DNA of 64,000 nt from Rhopalosiphum padi. Its lineage: Eukaryota > Arthropoda > Insecta > Hemiptera > Aphididae. Where the stretch lies: the NCBI RefSeq assembly GCF_020882245.1, contig NW_026869996.1, positions 8,668,969-8,732,968 of the forward strand, in the 5' to 3' direction. The notes beneath the pieces are model-generated. The model was given only the letters and a program-made list of their open reading frames with translations, had not been told where the DNA came from and searched no databases. This document shows, piece by piece, positions 9,853 to 24,325 of the stretch. Both the position numbers and the translations under genes were made by a program. Numbering within the stretch: position 1 is the first letter of the stretch; each line of letters opens with the position of its first letter.

Positions 9853-12800
9853 ATAAAAACTATAAAATATGATTTTATAAGTTAATTTTGACGAATAATA
9901 CAAATTCATATTTTTAGATTCTGAACGGAGTGATGAATGTATTGATTTTACAATGATTTTTGTGTCTGTCATCACTTTTTGGAGTAGTAATAATGCTTCG
10001 TTTTTGACTTCAGCCCCTCTTTGAAAAGACAAAATCGATTTTTAGATTTTGCTGTAACTCAAAAACGAATCTTTGTAAATACTTGAAATTTTCAACAAAC
10101 GTTTATATTAGCGTTATCTATTTGCGATTAAATTTTCAAAATATTTTGACATTTTTTAGGCTACTTATAGATAATTAAAACTTATCGTGGTAAATAAAAT
10201 ATAAAAAATCGTTAGTCACAATTTTTGTTTATAAGCATTTAAAGTTCAAATGTTTAGAAAATATATGAAAATCACGAAAATTTACAAAGAATTTTGAAGT
10301 TGAAAAATCATAAAATTTTTGTGATTTATACTTAAGGTTCAAAAATCCAATACTAGGTTATCCATAAGTTTTCCTTCAAGTAACCGTAAAAAAAATATTC
10401 CGGTGTCAATATAGAAAACATGTTATGTGCGTATGAAATATAATTTTTTACGAAATCGCGTAAAATAACGATGTATTACAATTTAAATATGGGTAACAAT
10501 ATAATATGTCCAACTAATTATCATTGACTGACAAATCATCTCCGTTCAGAATCGTTTTTCGTATACAATGCTACCCGTCGTTGCATTCAAATTTAACACA
10601 TCCATTATAGTGACCAGTGACCTACTCTCCATCTCTACTATACAGCGGAGCGATACCCACTTTTTTCATATTGAAGAGGAGCAAATTTTCAGTTGTTGTA
10701 CAAATGTATTCTTTAGTTACACTTATAATAGGTACACTTATATTCTACAAAACATTCTGGTATATTTGTAGGTACTATCTTTTATGGCTTATCATAATTA
10801 TTATTTCTTATCGTCTGTTATATATTATGTCTATATTTCATAATGTCATTTTGCAGTTTTACATTCGTATTTGTATTAAAGTTTCAATTGTAAATCGTTT
10901 TCAAGAATTTTGTAATAAAAATGAACTTTGTCTGTTAGTTTATGTATTGATTGTTTCCATTTCAAAATTATTCAGTGTTGTCCACGTACTAGTTGTTATA
11001 TAAAAGTTGTTGTTCTCCTTACGGTGTCTAGTAGCGACATTTTATCCTCCATTGGACCATTATACATATTTAACTTACTATTTTTTTTTAGATGGCTGTA
11101 CAGCAGGTCACTCAATACATGATGAGACATGAATTCACATTTCTACCACTATGCAAAATATCAACATCCTACGTTGAAAATGGACTAGACGATACTGCTA
11201 ATAATAATGGTTTTGTGCAACGTGCGTGTAATGGGTATTGAATTTAATTGATATTAAACTAATAGTAGTGTTACAAAAAGTCAGTGTCATGAAACCCTGA
11301 CCATTAGATTATAAGAAAATGATTCTAATTTTCCATAATTGACATTCAAATATTACATTTAAGCTGATACTTCATAAACACAATAAAACATGATTTTACA
11401 TGGTAATTTTAACAAATATTACAAAGTCATATTTTAAACTGCTTATAAAACACTGAATTCTCATGTTAGTGTCTAGAAACCTTGACTACTGGATTATGAC
11501 AATGATTCTTATTGTATAATGTATACAAGTATTACAAACTCTTATTATTTTAATATTGAAAAGCAGCAATTTTAAGTTAATGTACAAGTGTATTGTTTAC
11601 TTATATTTTGTTTTACATTAAAACTCAACAAAACATTCTGGTCGATTTGTACTATCTCTTTTATTGCTAAGCATTATAATTATTTCTTTAACCATTATAC
11701 ATATTTAACTGACTACTTTGTGTTTTAGATGGCAGTACAGCAGATCACTGGAGGCATGCTGAGACATGAATTAACATTTCTATCACTTGGGAAAGTTACA
11801 ACATCTTCCGTTGAGAATGGAATAGAAGGTACTGCTAATAATAATGGTTTTATGCAACGTGCGTGTAATGGGTATTGAATGTAATTGATATTCAATTAAT
11901 AGTAGTTTTACAAAAAGTTAGTGTCATAAAACCCTAACCATTATATTAAGTAAATGGTTCTTATTTGCCATTATTAACTTCCATATATTTCATTTAGGCT
12001 CATACTTAATAATAAACACCATAAAACGTGCTTATATATCATAATTTTGACTCATATTACAAATTCATATTTTTAGCTGCTCATAAAAATCTCAATTATG
12101 ATGTTAGTGTCATGAAACGTAGACCATTAGATTAAGTGAATGATTCTTATTTACCATTACTAACATCCATATTTGTCATTTAAACTGATACTACATAAAC
12201 ACTATAAAACATGTTTTTTATATGATAATATTGACCAATATTACAAATTCATACTTTGAACTGCCAGTAAAACACTGTATTCTCAAGTTATACTCCAACC
12301 ATTATACATTATTAACTTACTACATTTTTTCAGATTGCAGTATATCAGATCAATCATGGCATGCTGAGACACAAATTCACGTTTCTACCACCAAGGAAAG
12401 TATCAACATCCTATGTTGAAAATGGACTAGAAGATACTGATAATAATATTGGATTCATGCAATGTGCGTGCAATGGTTTTTGAATATAATTGATACTAAA
12501 TTAATAGCTGTGAAACAATTGAGATTTGTTAAATATCTGAATAAAATAATAGTAAACATCTTTAGCTTGTATTGTTTATTCTTAAAATTTACCTATGCTA
12601 TAAATATCTTTTATTTTTACTATATTTAAATGATCATTATAAAACATGTATAAAACACTCAAATATTAAGTTAATGTTTAGAAGCTTGAACAATAGTTTA
12701 AGAAATTTACCATTATTATCTTTCACGTGTTTCATTTAACCTGGTATTTTGAATGCACTATAATACATGTTTTTATATGATGATTTTGACAAATTAACTG

Positions 12801-13135
12801 CTTATAAAACACTCAATTATTAATTGTATGCACCGACAGAGGGCGGTAGTGGGGACGACATCCGATGCCCGATCGCCTCAGAGAAAAACTAGTTGGTCGT
12901 GTGCCGTTCACCGGACGGCCTTTTAACGTAATTGATGGTTGTTTTTACTTAGCTATTGGGTGTAGTTGTTGTTCATTTAATAAAGATTTTTGATATTATA
13001 AACGAATTGTTCATATTTTATGCCCGAAGTTAACACAAGTAAGTGTCTTGATCCTTGACTACTTGATTACGAAAATGATTCTAATTTATAATTTTTAACT
13101 TGCACATGTTTCATTTAACGTGATATTTTTACTTC
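9853..13135. repeat. Array unit 4 (short, 3283 bp; exon-internal A/A' hybrid)
   Basis: MITE at 9917-10553, modules at 11092-11241 (hybrid), 11729-11878 (B) and 12334-12483 (C), LTR-like insert at 12825-13035. The hybrid exon has the A acceptor tract and GCT codon 2 but A' bases GTC at codon 6 and ATG at codon 11, so the crossover is confined to the few bases between codons 2 and 6. The frame stays open. Confidence 0.95.
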
Positions 13136-14524
13136 ATAAAAACTATAAAATATGATTTTATAAGTTAATTTTGACGAATAATACAAATTCATATTTTTAG
13201 ATTCTGAACGGAGTGATGAATGTATTGATTTTACAATGATTTTTGTGTCTGTCATCACTTTTTGGAGTAGTAATAATGCTTCGTTTTTGACTTCAGCCCC
13301 TCTTTGAAAAGACAAAATCGATTTTTAGATTTTGCTGTAACTCAAAAACGAATCTTTGTAAATACTTGAAATTTTCAACAAACGTTTATATTAGCGTTAT
13401 CTATTTGCGATTAAATTTTCAAAATATTTTGACATTTTTTAGGCTACTTATAGATAATTAAAACTTATCGTGGTAAATAAAATATAAAAAATCGTTAGTC
13501 ACAATTTTTGTTTATAAGCATTTAAAGTTCAAATGTTTAGAAAATATATGAAAATCACGAAAATTTACAAAGAATTTTGAAGTTGAAAAATCATAAAATT
13601 TTTGTGATTTATACTTAAGGTTCAAAAATCCAATACTAGGTTATCCATAAGTTTTCCTTCAAGTAACCGTAAAAAAAATATTCCGGTGTCAATATAGAAA
13701 ACATGTTATGTGCGTATGAAATATAATTTTTTACGAAATCGCGTAAAATAACGATGTATTACAATTTAAATATGGGTAACAATATAATATGTCCAACTAA
13801 TTATCATTGACTGACAAATCATCTCCGTTCAGAATCGTTTTTCGTATACAATGCTACCCGTCGTTGCATTCAAATTTAACACATCCATTATAGTGACCAG
13901 TGACCTACTCTCCATCTCTACTATACAGCGGAGCGATACCCACTTTTTTCATATTGAAGAGGAGCAAATTTTCAGTTGTTGTACAAATGTATTCTTTAGT
14001 TACACTTATAATAGGTACACTTATATTCTACAAAACATTCTGGTATATTTGTAGGTACTATCTTTTATGGCTTATCATAATTATTATTTCTTATCGTCTG
14101 TTATATATTATGTCTATATTTCATAATGTCATTTTGCAGTTTTACATTCGTATTTGTATTAAAGTTTCAATTGTAAATCGTTTTCAAGAATTTTGTAATA
14201 AAAATGAACTTTGTCTGTTAGTTTATGTATTGATTGTTTCCATTTCAAAATTATTCAGTGTTGTCCACGTACTAGTTGTTATATAAAAATTGTTGTTCTC
14301 CTTACGGTGTCTAGTAGCGACATTTTATCCTCCATTGGACCATTATACATATTTAACTTACTATTTTTTTTTAGATGGCTGTACAGCAGATCACTCAATA
14401 CATGCTGAGACATGAATTCACATTTCTACCACTATGCAAAATATCAACATCCTACGTTGAAAATGGACTAGACGATACTGCTAATAATAATGGTTTTGTG
14501 CAACGTGCGTGTAATGGGTATTGA

Positions 14525-14821
14525 ATTTAATTGATATTAAACTAATAGTAGTGTTACAAAAAGTCAGTGTCATGAAACCCTGACCATTAGATTATAAGAA
14601 AATGATTCTAATTTTCCATAATTGACATTCAAATATTACATTTAAGCTGATACTTCATAAGCAGAATAAAAAATGATTTAATATCATAACTTTGACATGA
14701 TTTTACATGGTAATTTAAACAAATATTACAGAGTCATACTTTGAACTCTTTGTAAAACACAGTATTCTCAAGTTATTCTCCAACCATTTTACATATTTAA
14801 CTGACTATTTTTAATTTTTAG
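14525..14821. repeat. Region between A and A' with C-like upstream block
   Basis: After module A's tail (CATAAGCAGAATAAAAAATG) comes a spacer found only in long units. From 14731 to about 14802 it matches the block upstream of module C (ACTTTGAACT, TAAAACAC, AGTATTCTCAAGTTAT, CTCCAACCATT, with few changes), not the block upstream of A or B. It ends TTAACTGACTATTTTTAATTTTTAG. Module A' therefore joins a C-like upstream sequence to an A-like exon. Confidence 0.75.
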
Positions 14822-14971
14822 ATGGCAGTACAGCAGGTCACTCAATACATGATGAGACATGAATTCACATTTCTACCACTATGCAAAATATCAACATCCT
14901 ACGTTGAAAATGGACTAGACGATACTGCTAATAATAATGGTTTTGTGCAACGTGCGTGTAATGGGTATTGA
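14822..14971 (+). CDS. Exon-like module A' (unit 5)
   Basis: Near-identical to module A over the 49-codon frame. It differs at codon 2 (GCA, silent), codon 6 (GTC, Ile to Val) and codon 11 (ATG, Leu to Met). From codon 12 to well past the stop it is identical to A, which points to a recent duplication or conversion. The acceptor tract is TTTTTAATTTTTAG, interrupted by two A residues. The unit 6 copy has one further change at 18685 that turns Ala45 (GCG) into Val (GTG). It has the same unknown function and the same doubt about being a live exon as A. Confidence 0.35.
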   Translation: MAVQQVTQYMMRHEFTFLPLCKISTSYVENGLDDTANNNGFVQRACNGY

Positions 14972-16865
14972 ATTTAATTGATATTAAACTAATAGTAGTG
15001 TTACAAAAAGTCAGTGTCATGAAACCCTGACCATTAGATTATAAGAAAATGATTCTAATTTTCCATAATTGACATTCAAATATTACATTTAAGCTGATAC
15101 TTCATAAGCAGAATAAAAAATGATTTTACATGGTAATTTTAACAAATATTACAAAGTCATATTTTAAACTGCTTATAAAACACTGAATTCTCATGTTAGT
15201 GTCTAGAAACCTTGACTACTGGATTATGACAATGATTCTTATTGTATAATGTATACAAGTATTACAAACTCTTATTATTTTAATATTGAAAAGCAGCAAT
15301 TTTAAGTTAATGTACAAGTGTATTGTTTACTTATATTTTGTTTTACATTAAAACTCAACAAAACATTCTGGTCGATTTGTACTATCTCTTTTATTGCTAA
15401 GCATTATAATTATTTCTTTAACCATTATACATATTTAACTGACTACTTTGTGTTTTAGATGGCAGTACAGCAGATCACTGGAGGCATGCTGAGACATGAA
15501 TTAACATTTCTATCACTTGGGAAAGTTACAACATCTTCCGTTGAGAATGGAATAGAAGGTACTGCTAATAATAATGGTTTTATGCAACGTGCGTGTAATG
15601 GGTATTGAATGTAATTGATATTCAATTAATAGTAGTTTTACAAAAAGTTAGTGTCATAAAACCCTAACCATTATATTAAGTAAATGGTTCTTATTTGCCA
15701 TTATTAACTTCCATATATTTCATTTAGGCTCATACTTAATAATAAACACCATAAAACGTGCTTATATATCATAATTTTGACTCATATTACAAATTCATAT
15801 TTTTAGCTGCTCATAAAAATCTCAATTATGATGTTAGTGTCATGAAACGTAGACCATTAGATTAAGTGAATGATTCTTATTTACCATTACTAACATCCAT
15901 ATTTGTCATTTAAACTGATACTACATAAACACTATAAAACATGTTTTTTATATGATAATATTGACCAATATTACAAATTCATACTTTGAACTGCCAGTAA
16001 AACACTGTATTCTCAAGTTATACTCCAACCATTATACATTATTAACTTACTACATTTTTTCAGATTGCAGTATATCAGATCAATCATGGCATGCTGAGAC
16101 ACAAATTCACGTTTCTACCACCAAGGAAAGTATCAACATCCTATGTTGAAAATGGACTAGAAGATACTGATAATAATATTGGATTCATGCAATGTGCGTG
16201 CAATGGTTTTTGAATATAATTGATACTAAATTAATAGCTGTGAAACAATTGAGATTTGTTAAATATCTGAATAAAATAATAGTAAACATCTTTAGCTTGT
16301 ATTGTTTATTCTTAAAATTTACCTATGCTATAAATATCTTTTATTTTTACTATATTTAAATGATCATTATAAAACATTTATAAAACACTCAAATATTAAG
16401 TTAATGTTTAGAAGCTTGAACAATAGTTTAAGAAATTTACCATTATTATCTTTCACGTGTTTCATTTAACCTGGTATTTTGAATGCACTATAATACATGT
16501 TTTTATATGATGATTTTGACAAATTAACTGCTTATAAAACACTCAATTATTAATTGTATGCACCGACAGAGGGCGGTAGTGGGGACGACATCCGATGCCC
16601 GATCGCCTCAGAGAAAAACTAGTTGGTCGTGTGCCGTTCACCGGACGGCCTTTTAACGTAATTGATGGTTGTTTTTACTTAGCTATTGGGTGTAGTTGTT
16701 GTTCATTTAATAAAGATTTTTGATATTATAAACGAATTGTTCATATTTTATGCCCGAAGTTAACACAAGTAAGTGTCTTGATCCTTGACTACTTGATTAC
16801 GAAAATGATTCTAATTTATAATTTTTAACTTGCACATGTTTCATTTAACGTGATATTTTTACTTC

Positions 16866-19800
16866 ATAAAAACTATAAAATATGATTTTATAAGTTAATT
16901 TTGACGAATAATACAAATTCATATTTTTAGATTCTGAACGGAGTGATGAATGTATTGATTTTACAATGATTTTTGTGTCTGTCATCACTTTTTGGAGTAG
17001 TAATAATGCTTCGTTTTTGACTTCAGCCCCTCTTTGAAAAGACAAAATCGATTTTTAGATTTTGCTGTAACTCAAAAACGAATCTTTGTAAATACTTGAA
17101 ATTTTCAACAAACGTTTATATTAGCGTTATCTATTTGCGATTAAATTTTCAAAATATTTTGACATTTTTTAGGCTACTTATAGATAATTAAAACTTATCG
17201 TGGTAAATAAAATATAAAAAATCGTTAGTCACAATTTTTGTTTATAAGCATTTAAAGTTCAAATGTTTAGAAAATATATGAAAATCACGAAAATTTACAA
17301 AGAATTTTGAAGTTGAAAAATCATAAAATTTTTGTGATTTATACTTAAGGTTCAAAAATCCAATACTAGGTTATCCATAAGTTTTCCTTCAAGTAACCGT
17401 AAAAAAAATATTCCGGTGTCAATATAGAAAACATGTTATGTGCGTATGAAATATAATTTTTTACGAAATCGCGTAAAATAACGATGTATTACAATTTAAA
17501 TATGGGTAACAATATAATATGTCCAACTAATTATCATTGACTGACAAATCATCTCCGTTCAGAATCGTTTTTCGTATACAATGCTACCCGTCGTTGCATT
17601 CAAATTTAACACATCCATTATAGTGACCAGTGACCTACTCTCCATCTCTACTATACAGCGGAGCGATACCCACTTTTTTCATATTGAAGAGGAGCAAATT
17701 TTCAGTTGTTGTACAAATGTATTCTTTAGTTACACTTATAATAGGTACACTTATATTCTACAAAACATTCTGGTATATTTGTAGGTACTATCTTTTATGG
17801 CTTATCATAATTATTATTTCTTATCGTCTGTTATATATTATGTCTATATTTCATAATGTCATTTTGCAGTTTTACATTCGTATTTGTATTAAAGTTTCAA
17901 TTGTAAATCGTTTTCAAGAATTTTGTAATAAAAATGAACTTTGTCTGTTAGTTTATGTATTGATTGTTTCCATTTCAAAATTATTCAGTGTTGTCCACGT
18001 ACTAGTTGTTATATAAAAATTGTTGTTCTCCTTACGGTGTCTAGTAGCGACATTTTATCCTCCATTGGACCATTATACATATTTAACTTACTATTTTTTT
18101 TTAGATGGCTGTACAGCAGATCACTCAATACATGCTGAGACATGAATTCACATTTCTACCACTATGCAAAATATCAACATCCTACGTTGAAAATGGACTA
18201 GACGATACTGCTAATAATAATGGTTTTGTGCAACGTGCGTGTAATGGGTATTGAATTTAATTGATATTAAACTAATAGTAGTGTTACAAAAAGTCAGTGT
18301 CATGAAACCCTGACCATTAGATTATAAGAAAATGATTCTAATTTTCCATAATTGACATTCAAATATTACATTTAAGCTGATACTTCATAAGCAGAATAAA
18401 AAATGATTTAATATCATAACTTTGACATGATTTTACATGGTAATTTAAACAAATATTACAGAGTCATACTTTGAACTCTTTGTAAAACACAGTATTCTCA
18501 AGTTATTCTCCAACCATTTTACATATTTAACTGACTATTTTTAATTTTTAGATGGCAGTACAGCAGGTCACTCAATACATGATGAGACATGAATTCACAT
18601 TTCTACCACTATGCAAAATATCAACATCCTACGTTGAAAATGGACTAGACGATACTGCTAATAATAATGGTTTTGTGCAACGTGTGTGTAATGGGTATTG
18701 AATTTAATTGATATTAAACTAATAGTAGTGTTACAAAAAGTCAGTGTCATGAAACCCTGACCATTAGATTATAAGAAAATGATTCTAATTTTCCATAATT
18801 GACATTCAAATATTACATTTAAGCTGATACTTCATAAACACAATAAAACATGATTTTACATGGTAATTTTAACAAATATTACAAAGTCATATTTTAAACT
18901 GCTTATAAAACACTGAATTCTCATGTTAGTGTCTAGAAACCTTGACTACTGTATTATGACAATGATTCTTATTGTATAATGTATACAAGTATTACAAACT
19001 CTTATTATTTTAATATTGAAAAGCAGCAATTTTAAGTTAATGTACAAGTGTATTGTTTACTTATATTTTGTTTTACATTAAAACTCAACAAAACATTCTG
19101 GTCGATTTGTACTATCTCTTTTATTGCTAAGCATTATAATTATTTCTTTAACCATTATACATATTTAACTGACTACTTTGTGTTTTAGATGGCAGTACAG
19201 CAGATCACTGGAGGCATGCTGAGACATGAATTAACATTTCTATCACTTGGGAAAGTTACAACATCTTCCGTTGAGAATGGAATAGAAGGTACTGCTAATA
19301 ATAATGGTTTTATGCAACGTGCGTGTAATGGGTATTGAATGTAATTGATATTCAATTAATAGTAGTTTTACAAAAAGTTAGTGTCATAAAACCCTAACCA
19401 TTATATTAAGTAAATGGTTCTTATTTGCCATTATTAACTTCCATATATTTCATTTAGGCTCATACTTAATAATAAACACCATAAAACGTGCTTATATATC
19501 ATAATTTTGACTCATATTACAAATTCATATTTTTAGCTGCTCATAAAAATCTCAATTATGATGTTAGTGTCATGAAACGTAGACCATTAGATTAAGTGAA
19601 TGATTCTTATTTACCATTACTAACATCCATATTTGTCATTTAAACTGATACTACATAAACACTATAAAACATGTTTTTTATATGATAATATTGACCAATA
19701 TTACAAATTCATACTTTGAACTGCCAGTAAAACACTGTATTCTCAAGTTATACTCCAACCATTATACATTATTAACTTACTACATTTTTTCAGATTGCAG

Positions 19801-20595
19801 TATATCAGATCAATCATGGCATGCTGAGACACAAATTCACGTTTCTACCACCAAGGAAAGTATCAACATCCTATGTTGAAAATGGACTAGAAGATACTGA
19901 TAATAATATTGGATTCATGCAATGTGCGTGCAATGGTTTTTGAATATAATTGATACTAAATTAATAGCTGTGAAACAATTGAGATTTGTTAAATATCTGA
20001 ATAAAATAATAGTAAACATCTTTAGCTTGTATTGTTTATTCTTAAAATTTACCTATGCTATAAATATCTTTTATTTTTACTATATTTAAATGATCATTAT
20101 AAAACATTTATAAAACACTCAAATATTAAGTTAATGTTTAGAAGCTTGAACAATAGTTTAAGAAATTTACCATTATTATCTTTCACGTGTTTCATTTAAC
20201 CTGGTATTTTGAATGCACTATAATACATGTTTTTATATGATGATTTTGACAAATTAACTGCTTATAAAACACTCAATTATTAATTGTATGCACCGACAGA
20301 GGGCGGTAGTGGGGACGACATCCGATGCCCGATCGCCTCAGAGAAAAACTAGTTGGTCGTGTGCCGTTCACCGGACGGCCTTTTAACGTAATTGATGGTT
20401 GTTTTTACTTAGCTATTGGGTGTAGTTGTTGTTCATTTAATAAAGATTTTTGATATTATAAACGAATTGTTCATATTTTATGCCCGAAGTTAACACAAGT
20501 AAGTGTCTTGATCCTTGACTACTTGATTACGAAAATGATTCTAATTTATAATTTTTAACTTGCACATGTTTCATTTAACGTGATATTTTTACTTC
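16866..20595. repeat. Array unit 6 (long, 3730 bp)
   Basis: MITE at 16930-17566, A at 18105-18254, A' at 18552-18701, B at 19189-19338, C at 19794-19943, LTR-like insert at 20285-20495. A private C-to-T change at 18685 alters codon 45 of A'. It shares ACATTTATAAAAC (near 20104) with unit 5. Confidence 0.95.
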
Positions 20596-23500
20596 ATAAA
20601 AACTATAAAATATGATTTTATAAGTTAATTTTGACGAATAATACAAATTCATATTTTTAGATTCTGAACGGAGTGATGAATGTATTGATTTTACAATGAT
20701 TTTTGTGTCTGTCATCACTTTTTGGAGTAGTAATAATGCTTCGTTTTTGACTTCAGCCCCTCTTTGAAAAGACAAAATCGATTTTTAGATTTTGCTGTAA
20801 CTCAAAAACGAATCTTTGTAAATACTTGAAATTTTCAACAAACGTTTATATTAGCGTTATCTATTTGCGATTAAATTTTCAAAATATTTTGACATTTTTT
20901 AGGCTACTTATAGATAATTAAAACTTATCGTGGTAAATAAAATATAAAAAATCGTTAGTCACAATTTTTGTTTATAAGCATTTAAAGTTCAAATGTTTAG
21001 AAAATATATGAAAATCACGAAAATTTACAAAGAATTTTGAAGTTGAAAAATCATAAAATTTTTGTGATTTATACTTAAGGTTCAAAAATCCAATACTAGG
21101 TTATCCATAAGTTTTCCTTCAAGTAACCGTAAAAAAAATATTCCGGTGTCAATATAGAAAACATGTTATGTGCGTATGAAATATAATTTTTTACGAAATC
21201 GCGTAAAATAACGATGTATTACAATTTAAATATGGGTAACAATATAATATGTCCAACTAATTATCATTGACTGACAAATCATCTCCGTTCAGAATCGTTT
21301 TTCGTATACAATGCTACCCGTCGTTGCATTCAAATTTAACACATCCATTATAGTGACCAGTGACCTACTCTCCATCTCTACTATACAGCGGAGCGATACC
21401 CACTTTTTTCATATTGAAGAGGAGCAAATTTTCAGTTGTTGTACAAATGTATTCTTTAGTTACACTTATAATAGGTACACTTATATTCTACAAAACATTC
21501 TGGTATATTTGTAGGTACTATCTTTTATGGCTTATCATAATTATTATTTCTTATCGTCTGTTATATATTATGTCTATATTTCATAATGTCATTTTGCAGT
21601 TTTACATTCGTATTTGTATTAAAGTTTCAATTGTAAATCGTTTTCAAGAATTTTGTAATAAAAATGAACTTTGTCTGTTAGTTTATGTATTGATTGTTTC
21701 CATTTCAAAATTATTCAGTGTTGTCCACGTACTAGTTGTTATATAAAAATTGTTGTTCTCCTTACGGTGTCTAGTAGCGACATTTTATCCTCCATTGGAC
21801 CATTATACATATTTAACTTACTATTTTTTTTTAGATGGCTGTACAGCAGATCACTCAATACATGCTGAGACATGAATTCACATTTCTACCACTATGCAAA
21901 ATATCAACATCCTACGTTGAAAATGGACTAGACGATACTGCTAATAATAATGGTTTTGTGCAACGTGCGTGTAATGGGTATTGAATTTAATTGATATTAA
22001 ACTAATAGTAGTGTTACAAAAAGTCAGTGTCATGAAACCCTGACCATTAGATTATAAGAAAATGATTCTAATTTTCCATAATTGACATTCAAATATTACA
22101 TTTAAGCTGATACTTCATAAGCAGAATAAAAAATGATTTAATATCATAACTTTGACATGATTTTACATGGTAATTTAAACAAATATTACAGAGTCATACT
22201 TTGAACTCTTTGTAAAACACAGTATTCTCAAGTTATTCTCCAACCATTTTACATATTTAACTGACTATTTTTAATTTTTAGATGGCAGTACAGCAGGTCA
22301 CTCAATACATGATGAGACATGAATTCACATTTCTACCACTATGCAAAATATCAACATCCTACGTTGAAAATGGACTAGACGATACTGCTAATAATAATGG
22401 TTTTGTGCAACGTGCGTGTAATGGGTATTGAATTTAATTGATATTAAACTAATAGTAGTGTTACAAAAAGTCAGTGTCATGAAACCCTGACCATTAGATT
22501 ATAAGAAAATGATTCTAATTTTCCATAATTGACATTCAAATATTACATTTAAGCTGATACTTCATAAACACAATAAAACATGATTTTACATGGTAATTTT
22601 AACAAATATTACAAAGTCATATTTTAAACTGCTTATAAAACACTGAATTCTCATGTTAGTGTCTAGAAACCTTGACTACTGTATTATGACAATGATTCTT
22701 ATTGTATAATGTATACAAGTATTACAAACTCTTATTATTTTAATATTGAAAAGCAGCAATTTTAAGTTAATGTACAAGTGTATTGTTTACTTATATTTTG
22801 TTTTACATTAAAACTCAACAAAACATTCTGGTCGATTTGTACTATCTCTTTTATTGCTAAGCATTATAATTATTTCTTTAACCATTATACATATTTAACT
22901 GACTACTTTGTGTTTTAGATGGCAGTACAGCAGATCACTGGAGGCATGCTGAGACATGAATTAACATTTCTATCACTTGGGAAAGTTACAACATCTTCCG
23001 TTGAGAATGGAATAGAAGGTACTGCTAATAATAATGGTTTTATGCAACGTGCGTGTAATGGGTATTGAATGTAATTGATATTCAATTAATAGTAGTTTTA
23101 CAAAAAGTTAGTGTCATAAAACCCTAACCATTATATTAAGTAAATGGTTCTTATTTGCCATTATTAACTTCCATATATTTCATTTAGGCTCATACTTAAT
23201 AATAAACACCATAAAACGTGCTTATATATCATAATTTTGACTCATATTACAAATTCATATTTTTAGCTGCTCATAAAAATCTCAATTATGATGTTAGTGT
23301 CATGAAACGTAGACCATTAGATTAAGTGAATGATTCTTATTTACCATTACTAACATCCATATTTGTCATTTAAACTGATACTACATAAACACTATAAAAC
23401 ATGTTTTTTATATGATAATATTGACCAATATTACAAATTCATACTTTGAACTGCCAGTAAAACACTGTATTCTCAAGTTATACTCCAACCATTATACATT

Positions 23501-24325
23501 ATTAACTTACTACATTTTTTCAGATTGCAGTATATCAGATCAATCATGGCATGCTGAGACACAAATTCACGTTTCTACCACCAAGGAAAGTATCAACATC
23601 CTATGTTGAAAATGGACTAGAAGATACTGATAATAATATTGGATTCATGCAATGTGCGTGCAATGGTTTTTGAATATAATTGATACTAAATTAATAGCTG
23701 TGAAACAATTGAGATTTGTTAAATATCTGAATAAAATAATAGTAAACATCTTTAGCTTGTATTGTTTATTCTTAAAATTTACCTATGCTATAAATATCTT
23801 TTATTTTTACTATATTTAAATGATCATTATAAAACATGTATAAAACACTCAAATATTAAGTTAATGTTTAGAAGCTTAAACAATAGTTTAAGAAATTTAC
23901 CATTATTATCTTTCACTTGTTTCATTTAACCTGGTATTTTGAATGCACTATAATACATGTTTTTATATGATGATTTTGACAAATTAACTGCTTATAAAAC
24001 ACTCAATTATTAATTGTATGCACCGACAGAGGGCGGTAGTGGGGACGACATCCGATGCCCGATCGCCTCAGAGAAAAACTAGTTGGTCGTGTGCCGTTCA
24101 CCGGACGGCCTTTTAACGTAATTGATGGTTGTTTTTACTTAGCTATTGGGTGTAGTTGTTGTTCATTTAATAAAGATTTTTGATATTATAAACGAATTGT
24201 TCATATTTTATGCCCGAAGTTAACACAAGTAAGTGTCTTGATCCTTGACTACTTGATTACGAAAATGATTCTAATTTATAATTTTTAACTTGCACATGTT
24301 TCATTTAACGTGATATTTTTACTTC
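20596..24325. repeat. Array unit 7 (long, 3730 bp)
   Basis: MITE at 20660-21296, A at 21835-21984, A' at 22282-22431, B at 22919-23068, C at 23524-23673, LTR-like insert at 24015-24225. Private changes in the post-C region are AGCTTAAACAATAG near 23874 and TTTCACTTGTTTC near 23911, where all other units have G at both sites. It is the last unit with TAAACTGATACTAC; units 8 onward read TAAGCTGATACTAC. Confidence 0.95.

Larger units (their letters stand above)
13136..16865. repeat. Array unit 5 (long, 3730 bp; modules A, A', B, C)
   Basis: First unit of the long type. MITE at 13200-13836, A at 14375-14524, A' at 14822-14971, B at 15459-15608, C at 16064-16213, LTR-like insert at 16555-16765. 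A and A' start 447 bp apart, exactly the length difference from the short units. Only here does the A' tail also read CATAAGCAGAATAAAAAATG, suggesting conversion by A. It shares ACATTTATAAAAC (near 16374) only with unit 6. Confidence 0.95.
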
